A stretch of DNA of 64,000 nucleotides from Methylobacterium sp. Leaf125. Its GTDB lineage: Bacteria > Pseudomonadota > Alphaproteobacteria > Rhizobiales > Beijerinckiaceae. The position numbers were made by a program, and so were the translations under genes. This document shows positions 44,127 through 52,386 of this stretch, piece by piece; positions within the stretch are counted from its first letter, which is position 1; each line of letters begins with the position of its first letter. The stretch lies in assembly GCF_001423085.1 (NCBI RefSeq), contig NZ_LMNU01000048.1, positions 159,516 through 223,515 of the forward strand, written 5' to 3'. Under the pieces are notes generated by a model, which did not search any database, had not been told where the DNA came from, and saw only the letters and a list, made by a program, of their open reading frames with translations.

Positions 44127-44938
44127 ACGCTCCGGTCCCGACCCCCTCGCTCCGCCGCCCGGCCGTGCACCTGTCGGGTGTCGGCAAGACCTGGACGCCG
44201 GCCGGACGCGGCCCCGTCCAGGCTCTGCGCGACGTCGACCTCGACATCGCCCCCGGCGAGTTCGTGGTCTTCCTCGGCCCCTCCGGCTGCGGGAAGTCGA
44301 CGTTGCTCTACATGATCGCCGGGCTGGAGCCGGCGAGCGCCGGCACGATGGAAGCTGACGGCCTGCCGATCACGGGGCCGGCGGCCGAGCGCGGCCTGAT
44401 CTTCCAGGACGCCTCGCTGTTCCCCTGGCTGACGATCCTCGACAACGTCGCCTTCGGCCTCTCCATCGGCGCGGTCCAGAAGCTGAAGCGCCGGGAGATT
44501 GCCGCCGAGATGCTGCGGCGGGTCGGCCTCGCCGACATGATGGACAAGAAGCCGGACGAGCTCTCCGGGGGCATGCGCCAGCGCGCCGCCTGCGCCCGGG
44601 CCCTCGCCATGCGCCCGAAGGTCCTCATGATGGACGAGCCCTTCGCGGCCCTCGACGTCCAGACCCGCGCCAAGATGCAGGATTTCCTGCTGCAGATCTG
44701 GCGCGACAGCGGTGCCTCGATCGTCCTCGTCACGCATTCCATCGACGAGGCGGTCGCGCTGGCCGATCGGGTTGTGGTGTTCACCGCCCGTCCCGGCCGG
44801 GTGAAGACCATCGTACCGGTGGATCTGCCCCGCCCGCGCAATCCCCGCGACCCGCGCTTCCACGACCTGCGCGACCGCTTCGGCGAACTCCTCGCCGACG
44901 AGGTCGACCGGGCCTTCGCGGAGCAGGAGGCGCGCTGA
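44123..44938 (+). CDS. ABC transporter ATP-binding protein (SsuB/TauB/NtrD type)
   Basis: A 271-residue ATPase with Walker A GPSGCGKS, Q-loop GLIFQDASLFPWLTI, signature LSGGMRQR, Walker B VLMMDEPFAALD and switch VTHSIDEAV. The phrase VVVFTARPGRVKTIVPVDLPRPR is characteristic of this subclass. It completes a receptor-permease-ATPase set. An amidohydrolase gene starts 49 nt downstream. Confidence 0.93.
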   Translation: MNAPVPTPSLRRPAVHLSGVGKTWTPAGRGPVQALRDVDLDIAPGEFVVFLGPSGCGKSTLLYMIAGLEPASAGTMEADGLPITGPAAERGLIFQDASLFPWLTILDNVAFGLSIGAVQKLKRREIAAEMLRRVGLADMMDKKPDELSGGMRQRAACARALAMRPKVLMMDEPFAALDVQTRAKMQDFLLQIWRDSGASIVLVTHSIDEAVALADRVVVFTARPGRVKTIVPVDLPRPRNPRDPRFHDLRDRFGELLADEVDRAFAEQEAR

Positions 44939-44987
44939 GCGCCGTCCTCGTCCGCCGCCATCGTTCTCAACCACCTGAAGGATCAGC

Positions 44988-46526
44988 ATGACCGAGATCA
45001 TCGTCGAGGCCCGCACCATCATCACGGGCGTGCAGGACCGGCATACCCCGATCATCCACGACAACGCCGCCGTATTGGTGCGCGACGGCGTCCTCGTCGC
45101 GGTCGGCGATCCGGCGGCCTTGCGCGCCACGGCACCGGACGCGACCGTGCATCGTTACCCGCGCCACGTGATGCTGCCGGGCTTCGTCAACAGCCATCAC
45201 CATGTCGGGCTCACCCCCCTGCAACTCGGCTCGCCCGACCACGCCCTGGAACTCTGGTTCGCCACGCGCATCGCCGCCAAGCGGGTCGACCACGAACTCG
45301 ACACCCTTTATTCCGCCTTCGAGATGCTCGCCTCCGGCGTCACCACCGTGCAGCACATCCACGGCTGGATGGCGGGCGGCTACGAGCAGGTCCACGGCGC
45401 GGCCTCGCAGGTGCTCGGCGCCTATCGCAAGATCGGAATGCGCGCCTCCTACTGCTACGCCGTGCGCGAGCAGAACCGCCTCGTCTACGAGGCCGACGAA
45501 GCCTTCTGCGAACGCCTGCCCCAGCCCGTCGCCGGGCAGCTGATGGCGCATCTCAAGGCGCAGTCGATGCCCTTCGCGGATTTCATGACCCTGTTCGAGA
45601 CCCTGACGGCGGAGAACGAGGGCGAGCGCCTCACCCGGATCCAGCTGGCTCCGGCCAACCTGCACTGGTGCAGCGACGAGGCGCTGCAGACCCTCGATGC
45701 CACCGCGCGCAAGCACGGCGTGCCCATGCACATGCACCTTCTCGAGACCGCCTATCAGAAGGAATATGCCCGGCGCCGGACCGGCAAGACCGCCGTGCGG
45801 CACCTGCACGACCTCGGCGTGCTCGGGCCGCACCTGACCCTCGGGCACGGCGTCTGGCTGACGGCGGAGGATGCCGACATCGCCGCCGAGACCGGCACCT
45901 GCATCTGCCACAACTGCTCGTCGAACTTCCGCCTGCGCTCCGGCGTGGCGCCCCTCAACCTCTACGAGGCCAAGGGCATGACCGTCGGGATGGGCCTCGA
46001 CGAGGCGGGCATCAACGAGGACCGGGATATGCTCCAGGAACTGCGCCTCGTCCTGCGCGCGCACCGCACCCCCGGCATGGACGACGACGTGCCCACGTGC
46101 CCGCAGGTCCTGCGGATGGCGACCGAGCACGGCGCCAAGACCACCGCCTTCGGCCAGAGCATCGGCCGGCTCGATCCGGGCCGCTTCTTCGACGCGGTGC
46201 TGATCGACTACGACAAGGCGACCTATCCCTACCAGGACACCGACATCCCGATCCTCGACGCGCTGATGCAGCGCGCCAAGACGGGAGCCGTCGATGCGGT
46301 CTTCGTCGACGGGCAGATCGTCTACGCCGACGGCCGCTTCACCCGGGTCGACCGCGATGCCGTGCTCGCCGAGATCGCCGAAACCCTCGGCCGGCCGCGG
46401 ACCCCGGAAGAGGTCGCCCGGCGGGAGCTCGGGCTCGCCGTCACGCCCCACGTCAAGGCCTTCTACGACGGCTACCTGCCTGACGCCCCGCGCCAGCCTT
46501 TCTACGCACCGTCCTCGCGCACCTGA
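44988..46526 (+). CDS. Amidohydrolase (ATZ/TRZ/8-oxoguanine deaminase group)
   Basis: A 512-residue metal-dependent hydrolase, longer than the other one in this window (449). Metal ligands are in FVNSHHHVGL (HxH at 70-72), MHMHLLETAYQ, LGHGVWLTAED and MGLDEAGINED (Asp). A 50-residue insertion relative to short family members falls between the first and second ligand groups, and the C-terminus has an extra tail after the GRFFDAVLIDY sandwich strand. It should deaminate or hydrolyse a ring or amidine. It lies between the NMT1-type importer and a family-5 receptor plus amidase on the same strand. Confidence 0.85.
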   Translation: MTEIIVEARTIITGVQDRHTPIIHDNAAVLVRDGVLVAVGDPAALRATAPDATVHRYPRHVMLPGFVNSHHHVGLTPLQLGSPDHALELWFATRIAAKRVDHELDTLYSAFEMLASGVTTVQHIHGWMAGGYEQVHGAASQVLGAYRKIGMRASYCYAVREQNRLVYEADEAFCERLPQPVAGQLMAHLKAQSMPFADFMTLFETLTAENEGERLTRIQLAPANLHWCSDEALQTLDATARKHGVPMHMHLLETAYQKEYARRRTGKTAVRHLHDLGVLGPHLTLGHGVWLTAEDADIAAETGTCICHNCSSNFRLRSGVAPLNLYEAKGMTVGMGLDEAGINEDRDMLQELRLVLRAHRTPGMDDDVPTCPQVLRMATEHGAKTTAFGQSIGRLDPGRFFDAVLIDYDKATYPYQDTDIPILDALMQRAKTGAVDAVFVDGQIVYADGRFTRVDRDAVLAEIAETLGRPRTPEEVARRELGLAVTPHVKAFYDGYLPDAPRQPFYAPSSRT

Positions 46527-46569
46527 TGGTCTGCCCACGCTCCGCCACGGAAACACGAGGTCCGACACG

Positions 46570-48171
46570 ATGATGGGTCGAAAGCGGGCGGCGCTCATCG
46601 CCGCGGGGATCGGGGCCTGCACGTCCGTCGCGCAGGCCGAGAGCGCGTTGCGTATCGCCATGACGGCGACCGACATCCCCACCACCACGGGGATGCCGAA
46701 CAACGGCTTCGAAGGCCTGCGTTTCCTCGGCTATCCGGTCTTCGAGCCGCTGGTGCAGTGGGACCTCACGCGCAGCGACCGGCCCGCGACCCTCAAGCCC
46801 GGATTGGCCGAGCGCTGGGAGCAAATGCCCGAGGACAAGCGGACCTGGCTCTTCCATCTGCGCGACGGCGTCGCGTTCCACGACGGCACGCCCTTCACCG
46901 CCGATGCCGTGCTGTGGAATCTCGACCGCTACTTCAAGGCCGACAGCCCGCAATACGAGGTGGCCGCCGCCGGCATCACGAAGACGCGTGTGCCGATCAT
47001 CGCCGGCTACCGCAAGGTCGATGAGCGCACGGTCGCGGTCACGACGACCGTCGCGGCCTCGTACTTCCCCTACATGATGGTCTACCTGCTGTTCACTGCG
47101 CCGTCCTCGTTCGAGAAGGGCGGGCGCACCTGGGCCGGGACCGCGATGCTGCCGGCCGCCGGGACGGGACCGTTCCGGATCACGCGGGTCAGTCCGCGCG
47201 AGGCCGTCGATCTGGCGCGGTTCGACGGCTACTGGGACGCCACGCGCCGGGCGAAGGTCGACCGGATCCGGCTGATGCCGATCCCGGAGGCGAATGCCCG
47301 GATCGCCGCCCTGCGCTCGGGACAGGTCGACTGGATCGAGGTCCCGGCCGCCGACGGGATTCCCTCGCTGAAGGCGGCGGGCTTCACCGTCACCACGGGC
47401 TCCTACCCGCATGTCTGGCCGTGGTTCTACAACATCGGCGCCAAGGACAGCCCGTTCCGCGATGTGCGGATCCGGCAGGCGCTGAACTACTGCGTGGACC
47501 GCGACGCGATCGTCGGCTTCCTCAACGGGACGGCCGAGCCGGCGGTCGGGTGGCTGAAGGCCGACGATCCGAGCTTCGGCGCGCCGCAGAACCATTACGG
47601 CTTCGACCCGGAGCGGGGCCGGGCCCTCCTGGCCGAGGCCGGGTACGGACCCCGGAAGCCCTTGGCCTTCCCGGTGATGATCTCGACCTCGGGCTCGGGC
47701 CAGATGCTGCCGCTGCCGATGAACGAATTCCTGCAGGAGAACCTGAAGCAGTCCTGCGGCGTCGAGGTGCGCTTCGAGGTGGTGGAATGGCAGGTGCTCC
47801 TGAACGCCACCCGCGCCCTGCCGGATGCCGCGAGCCTCTCGGGTGCCATGGCGCTCAACGTGAGTTCGCCCACCTCCGATGCCGGCGTCATGGCCCGCTA
47901 CTTCTCCTCCGATCGCTTTCCGCCGGGCGGCTTCAACTTCCCCAACTGGAAGGATGAGACCTTCGACGCCGCGCTCCAGCGCCTGTCGGACTCGACCGAC
48001 CCGGCGGTGATCGCCGCGGCGACCCGCACCGCGCACGAGCGCCTCGTGGACGACCCGCCCTGGCTCTACGTCGTGCACGACCGCAATCCGCGCGCGATGT
48101 CGCCACGGGTGAAGGGTTTCATCCCGGCCCAATCGTGGTTCCTCGACCTGTCCCTCGTCAGCGTCCAGTAG
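46570..48171 (+). CDS. Orphan family-5 ABC substrate-binding protein
   Basis: A 533-residue receptor with a Sec signal (RKRAALIAAGIGACTSVAQA) and mature start SALRIAMTATDIPTTTGMPNNGFEGLRF. Family-5 landmarks include RTWLFHLRDGVAFHDGTPFTADAV and FRDVRIRQALNYCVDRDAIVGF. No permease or ATPase of the peptide class is adjacent: the nearest transporter is the NMT1-type set upstream. It may use the permeases of another dipeptide-type system in this region or elsewhere. ATG at 46570 begins the signal; ACGAGG lies upstream. The amidase gene follows 7 nt later. Confidence 0.88.
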   Translation: MMGRKRAALIAAGIGACTSVAQAESALRIAMTATDIPTTTGMPNNGFEGLRFLGYPVFEPLVQWDLTRSDRPATLKPGLAERWEQMPEDKRTWLFHLRDGVAFHDGTPFTADAVLWNLDRYFKADSPQYEVAAAGITKTRVPIIAGYRKVDERTVAVTTTVAASYFPYMMVYLLFTAPSSFEKGGRTWAGTAMLPAAGTGPFRITRVSPREAVDLARFDGYWDATRRAKVDRIRLMPIPEANARIAALRSGQVDWIEVPAADGIPSLKAAGFTVTTGSYPHVWPWFYNIGAKDSPFRDVRIRQALNYCVDRDAIVGFLNGTAEPAVGWLKADDPSFGAPQNHYGFDPERGRALLAEAGYGPRKPLAFPVMISTSGSGQMLPLPMNEFLQENLKQSCGVEVRFEVVEWQVLLNATRALPDAASLSGAMALNVSSPTSDAGVMARYFSSDRFPPGGFNFPNWKDETFDAALQRLSDSTDPAVIAAATRTAHERLVDDPPWLYVVHDRNPRAMSPRVKGFIPAQSWFLDLSLVSVQ

Positions 48172-48178
48172 GCGTTCC

Positions 48179-49606
48179 ATGTCCGACCCGACCCATCTCG
48201 ACGCCCTCTCCCTCGCCGAGGCGATCGCCGCCCGTCGCCTGTCGCCGGTGGACGCCGTCGCGGCGCACCTCGCCCGGATCGCCGTCCATGAGACGACGCT
48301 GCAGGCCTTCACGGAGGTCTATGCCGACGATGCGCGCCTCGCCGCCGAGGGCGCCGACCGGGCGATCCGCTCCGGTCACGCCGTCGGTCCCCTGCACGGG
48401 GTACCGGTGGTGCTCAAGGACCTGATCGACCTCGCCGGCCGGATCACCATGGGGGGATCGGCCGCGCACCGGGCCCGCCGGGCGCGCACCACGGCCACCA
48501 TCGCCCAACGGCTGATCGGGCAGGGAATGATCGTGCTGGGCAAGACGCACACCGTGGAGTTCGCCTATGGCGGGTGGGGCACCAACCCGCATCTCGGCAC
48601 GCCCCGGAACCCCTGGGATCTCGCGGTGGCCCGCACCCCCGGTGGATCGAGCAGCGGCACCGGCGTCTCCGTCGCGGCCCGCATGGCACCCTGGGGGATC
48701 GGCACCGACACGGGCGGATCCGTCCGCCTGCCCGCCTCGTTCTGCGGGCTCACCGGGCTCAAGGTCACGGTCGGGCGCGTCAGCACCCACGGGATCGTGC
48801 CGTTGAGCGCCACCCTGGATACGCCGGGGCCGCTGGGCCGCTCGGTCGCCGACGTGGCGCTCCTCTATCGCGCGATCGCGGGACCCGACATCCTCGATCC
48901 CGCGACGCGCGGCATCGACCCGGTCGATCCGCTGCCCGGACTGACGCGCGGCGTGCGCGGACTGCGTCTCGCCCGCATGCCGAGGGTGGAACGCGAGGGG
49001 GTCTCGCCCGAGGTCCTGAGCGCCTACGACGCAGCCCTCGCGCAGTTCGAACGGCTCGGTGCCGAGGTGTTGGAGATCGCCCTGCCGTTCCGCTTCGCCG
49101 AGCTCATGAGCGTCCAGGCCAGCGCGGTGACCAATGCCGAGGCCTACTTCGTCAACGGCCGCCTTGCGGAGGACCCGGACGCCCCCCTCGGCGATGCCGT
49201 CCGAGCCCGCATCCTGGCCGGGGCAGGCGTGACCGCGCAGGATTATCTCGCCACCCAGTCCCTGCGCCGCGATCTCCAGCGCCGGTTCCTGGCCGCGATG
49301 GAGGGGTTCGACGCCCTGCTGACGCCGACCACCGAGACGGTGGCCATTCCCCTCGCGGAGGTCGACGAGGGGCACTTGCCCTCGCGCTTCACCCGGTTCG
49401 GTAACCTGCTGGATCTCTGTGCCTTGGCCCTGCCCGACGGTTTCACCGGGGCGGGCCTGCCGCTCTCCCTCCAGATCACGTGCCGTGGTTACGAAGAGGC
49501 CATGGCATTGCGGATCGGGCATGCCTATCAAACAGCCACCGCGTGGCACCTGCGCAGCCCCTCCCTCGCAGATACCAACGGTCCCGCGCTTCGATCGCCG
49601 TCCTGA
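48179..49606 (+). CDS. Amidase-signature-family enzyme
   Basis: A 475-residue amidase of normal length. The triad is Lys80 (VVLKDLID), cis-Ser in GGSSSGTG (155-162) and the nucleophile Ser181 (GTDTGGSVR). The N-terminal phrase LSLAEAIAARRLSPVDAVAAHLARI is usual for GatA-like and AtzF-like amidases. The substrate is not readable. It follows the orphan receptor by 7 nt, and with the amidohydrolase forms the enzymatic end of this operon. Its C-terminal 25 residues beyond the RIGHAYQ helix are unconserved. Confidence 0.88.
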   Translation: MSDPTHLDALSLAEAIAARRLSPVDAVAAHLARIAVHETTLQAFTEVYADDARLAAEGADRAIRSGHAVGPLHGVPVVLKDLIDLAGRITMGGSAAHRARRARTTATIAQRLIGQGMIVLGKTHTVEFAYGGWGTNPHLGTPRNPWDLAVARTPGGSSSGTGVSVAARMAPWGIGTDTGGSVRLPASFCGLTGLKVTVGRVSTHGIVPLSATLDTPGPLGRSVADVALLYRAIAGPDILDPATRGIDPVDPLPGLTRGVRGLRLARMPRVEREGVSPEVLSAYDAALAQFERLGAEVLEIALPFRFAELMSVQASAVTNAEAYFVNGRLAEDPDAPLGDAVRARILAGAGVTAQDYLATQSLRRDLQRRFLAAMEGFDALLTPTTETVAIPLAEVDEGHLPSRFTRFGNLLDLCALALPDGFTGAGLPLSLQITCRGYEEAMALRIGHAYQTATAWHLRSPSLADTNGPALRSPS

Positions 49607-49639
49607 TGCGACGCCGTACGATGTCGTCCGGGCCGACGC

Positions 49640-49747
49640 GGGGCCGAGCCCGAGGACCTCGCCGACGTCATTGCCGTCCTGGCAAGCCACGATGGGCGTT
49701 TCGGCACCGGCGTGAACCGGCCGGTCGACGGTGGGTTGTCCGCCTCG
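49640..49747 (+). pseudogene. SDR C-terminal remnant
   Basis: A short open stretch in the 286-bp gap reads GAEPEDLADVIAVLASHDG, then FGTGVNRPVDGGLSASNG. This is the standard C-terminal end of classical short-chain dehydrogenases (PEDIADVIAFLAS...VTGxNIxVDGGL). No start codon, cofactor loop or YxxxK is present, and it does not end at a stop where the family would. It is a leftover of a deleted SDR gene just upstream of the aldo/keto reductase. Confidence 0.55.
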
Positions 49748-49892
49748 AACGGCCAACCGCGCCAGGCCCGATCCCACCGCGCACCCCGGACATGCGCCGG
49801 TCCGCCGGGCCGGATGTCGCCTTCGGTCGGCAAGGCCCCGGGTCGGGTCGCCGATCGCCGGCGAAGCGCCCCCCTCGAAACGGAGAACGACC

Positions 49893-50915
49893 ATGGACGT
49901 CAGACGCCTCGGACATTCGGGCCTTCGTGTCCCCGCCCTGAGCTTCGGCACCGCGACCTTCGGCGGGGGGAACGACTTCTTCAAGGCATGGGGGTCGACC
50001 GACGCGGGCGGTGCCTCTCGCCTCGTCGACGTCTGCCTCGACCACGGCGTGACGATGTTCGACAGCGCCGACGTCTATTCGGAGGGGTTGGCCGAGGAGA
50101 TCCTGGGCGCCGCCATCAAGGGCAAGCGAGACCGCCTGCTGATCTCGACCAAGACCACCTTCCCGATGGGCGACGATCCCAACGGCTTCGGCTCGTCCCG
50201 CCAGCATCTCGTCGACGCGGTGGACAAGGCCCTCAAACGGCTGGGCGTCGAGCACATCGACCTGCTGCAACTGCACGGGCAGGACTACAACACCCCGGTG
50301 GAGGAGACGCTCTCGACGCTCGACGAGATCGTGCGCTCCGGCAAGGTCCGCTACATCGGCGCCTCGAACTTCTCCGGTTGGCACCTGATGAAGTCGCTCG
50401 CGGTTTCGGACCGATACGGCTATCCGAGGCACGTGGCGCACCAGGCCTACTACTCGCTGCTCAACCGCGACTACGAGTGGGAGCTGATGCCGCTCGGGCG
50501 CGACCAGGGCGTCGGCGCCGTGATCTGGAGCCCCCTGGGCTGGGGGAAGCTGACCGGCAAGATCCGTCGCGATCAACCGCCGAAGCCCGGCACACGGGCG
50601 CATGACATCGCCGAGACCGGACCGCACTACGAGCCGGAGCGCCTGTTCCGGATCGTCGATGCGCTGCTCGGCGTCGCCGCGGAGACCGGCAAGACCGTGC
50701 CTCAGATCGCGCTGAACTGGCTGCTCCAGCGCCCGACGGTGTCCAGCATCGTGGTGGGGGCGCGCAACGAGGAGCAGCTCATCGAGAACATCGGTGCGGT
50801 GGGGTGGAGCCTCTCGGCGGGACAGGTGGCCAGGCTCGACGCGGCCAGCGACGTGCCCCCGGCTTATCCGGTCTGGCACCAGCGCGGATTCCCGATGTTG
50901 AACGAGCGCGGCTGA
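49893..50915 (+). CDS. Aldo/keto reductase
   Basis: A 340-residue NADPH-dependent TIM-barrel reductase. The catalytic tetrad is visible: Asp and Tyr in MFDSADVYSEG, Lys in LISTKTTF and His in LLQLHGQD. Cofactor-binding phrases are IGASNFSGWHL, WSPLGWGKLTGK and VVGARNEEQL. ATG at 49893 has CGGAG upstream, and the domain starts directly after it. The substrate is unknown. It ends 43 bp before the left end of the IS3-family element, with no gene in between. Confidence 0.9.
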   Translation: MDVRRLGHSGLRVPALSFGTATFGGGNDFFKAWGSTDAGGASRLVDVCLDHGVTMFDSADVYSEGLAEEILGAAIKGKRDRLLISTKTTFPMGDDPNGFGSSRQHLVDAVDKALKRLGVEHIDLLQLHGQDYNTPVEETLSTLDEIVRSGKVRYIGASNFSGWHLMKSLAVSDRYGYPRHVAHQAYYSLLNRDYEWELMPLGRDQGVGAVIWSPLGWGKLTGKIRRDQPPKPGTRAHDIAETGPHYEPERLFRIVDALLGVAAETGKTVPQIALNWLLQRPTVSSIVVGARNEEQLIENIGAVGWSLSAGQVARLDAASDVPPAYPVWHQRGFPMLNERG

Positions 50916-50923
50916 CCGGCGCG

Positions 50924-50958
50924 AACCTGGCAGGCGGGACGAATTTGGCGGGCGGGAC
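50924..50958 (+). repeat. 18-bp repeat resembling pentapeptide-repeat coding sequence
   Basis: AACCTGGCAGGCGGGACG (50924-50941) is followed by AATTTGGCGGGCGGGAC (50942-50958), and the next bases, GACCTGACCGG, belong to the IS end. In one frame this reads LTGANLAGGTNLAGGTDL, the A(N/D)LxG pattern of pentapeptide-repeat proteins. It lies immediately downstream of the aldo/keto reductase stop and abuts the IS element, so it may be a fragment of a gene broken or removed by the element. Confidence 0.4.
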
Positions 50959-50996
50959 TGACCTGACCGGTATTTTGGACCGAGCTGATTGAGAGG
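50959..50996. repeat. IS3-family terminal inverted repeat, left
   Basis: Starts TGACCTGACCGG, then TTTGGACCG and TGATTGAGAGG. It matches the right end over most of its length, with a 2-nt length difference in the first spacer. It ends at the transposase orfB stop codon. Confidence 0.88.
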
Positions 50997-51870
50997 CTAC
51001 TGCATGGTGGCGGCCATGGGTAGCCGGAAGGCTAGATCCGGGAAGGTGACAGGCGCGGGCGGCCGGTAGTCCAAGGACGGATGCGGTCGAACGCGCTTGT
51101 AGGTATTCTGCCAAATCCCGATCACGGTCTGTACCTCTTTGAGCAAGTAGAAGATTTCTTGGCGTAGGCACTCGTCCTTCAGCTTGCGATTGAAGCTCTC
51201 ACAATAGCCATTCTCCCACGGCGATCCTGGTGCAATGGACTGGATCTGCGGGCCGGTTTTGGCGACCCACTTCCGCAAAGCCTTCGAGATCATCTCTGGG
51301 CCGTTGTCGCAGCGGATGTTGTCTGGGATGCCATGCAGGCACATCGCATCGGCCAGCGCCTCGATCACACCCAGACTCTTGATGCGCCTCGCGACCTTGA
51401 GCGCCAGGCAGGCGCGATTGTGCTCGTCGATCAGCGTCAGGATACGCAGGCTTCGCCCGTCATGGGTCTGACCCTGCACGAAGTCGAAGCTCCAGACGTG
51501 ATGGCGATGGAGCGGCCGCAGCCGCACGCAGGAGCCATCGTTCAACCACAGCCGGCTTCGCGGCCGATGCTTTTGCGGAACCTTGAGCCCCTCACGACGC
51601 CAGATCCGCTGAACCCGGTCTTTCCCCACCTGCCAACCCGCTGCCTGCAGCAGCGCGGTGACGCGGCGGTAGCCATAGCGTCCGTGACGAAGACGCCAAG
51701 GCGACGATGGCGCGGGTCAGCGCATCCTCGTCAGCCGGTACCGTGGGCACGTAGCGTTGCGTGCCCCGGTGCTGGCCGACGATCCGGCAGGCGTGGCGCT
51801 CCGAGAGGCCGTACTTCTCCTGGATCGCGTCGACTGCCTGCCGGCGTCGTTCCGGGGCTACAAGTTTCCC
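50997..51870 (-). pseudogene. IS3-family transposase orfB, frameshifted
   Basis: The DDE integrase domain is present: Asp in WSFDFVQG, Asp in IRCDNGPEM and Glu in NGYCESFNRKLKDECL, ending in RPHPSLDYRPP. The N-terminal part (EKYGLSERHACRIVGQHRGTQRY) lies in another frame. The frames meet near 51690, where one extra A on the plus strand (T in the coding sense) turns an expected LAS-RHGRYGYRRV into a shifted reading. Removing one base restores a continuous orfB of normal length. In intact IS3 elements orfB is made by -1 frameshifting from orfA; that junction near 51860-51870 appears normal. Confidence 0.82.
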
Positions 51871-52139
51871 GCGGCGACGTCCGCCAGCACCTGACCCTCC
51901 AACGATAAGACAGCCACGAGCCGGCGCAATCGCGCGTTCTCGCGCTCCAGATCCTTCAGCCGACGGGCCTGATCAATCTGCAGGCCGCCGTACTCCTTGC
52001 GCCAGCGATAGTCGCTTTGCTCGGAAATCTCGGCCTCCTTGCAAGCCAGCGCCAAACTCTTGCCCTGGGCCGTCTGCACCTCAATCTGGCGCAGCTTCAG
52101 CACAACCTGCTCCGCACCCGTCTTCTGACCTCGCTTCAT
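51858..52139 (-). CDS. IS3-family transposase orfA (HTH protein)
   Basis: A 93-residue protein with a helix-turn-helix (LACKEAEISEQSDYRWRKEYGGL) and a leucine-zipper-like tail (DQARRLKDLERENARLRRLVAVLSLEGQVL), matching IS407-group orfA proteins. ATG at 52139 is preferred because AAGGAG lies 6 nt upstream; an in-frame TTG at 52154 would swallow that site. It would normally be fused to orfB by programmed frameshifting. Confidence 0.88.
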   Translation of the reverse strand: MKRGQKTGAEQVVLKLRQIEVQTAQGKSLALACKEAEISEQSDYRWRKEYGGLQIDQARRLKDLERENARLRRLVAVLSLEGQVLADVAAGNL

Positions 52140-52165
52140 GCCCAGCTCCTTCAATCCTGGCTGAT

Positions 52166-52205
52166 CCTCTCAATCAACCCGGTCCAAAGCCAGCCGGTCA
52201 GGTCA
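52166..52205. repeat. IS3-family terminal inverted repeat, right
   Basis: The complement of this segment starts TGACCTGACCGG and continues with TTTGGACCG and TGATTGAGAGG, mirroring the left end. The orfA start lies just inside. Confidence 0.88.
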
Positions 52206-52386
52206 CTTCTGTGGCCGCCTCCCGGCGGAAACGCTGATTCCCCGTTTCCAGGCCGCATACGCGCTCGCCGTCCAAATTCCGGATCTCGTCCGTGTCGAGT
52301 GACGGCGCGCCATCGACGCATCACGGAGGAGCGGCCGTGGCACGTTCCCGGGATTGGACGGGCCGCGCTCGACGATCGTCGACGGG

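Larger units (their letters stand above)
50959..52205 (-). mobile_element. IS3-family insertion sequence (IS407-like), 1247 bp
   Basis: The ends are defined by inverted repeats of about 40 bp that begin TGACCTGACCGG and share TTTGGACCG and TGATTGAGAGG (50959-50996 and the complement of 52166-52205). The interior encodes orfA and orfB of an IS3-type transposase on the minus strand. No target-site duplication is seen: the left flank ends CGGGAC and the right flank begins CTTCTG. orfB carries a frameshift, so the copy is probably immobile by itself. Confidence 0.9.
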
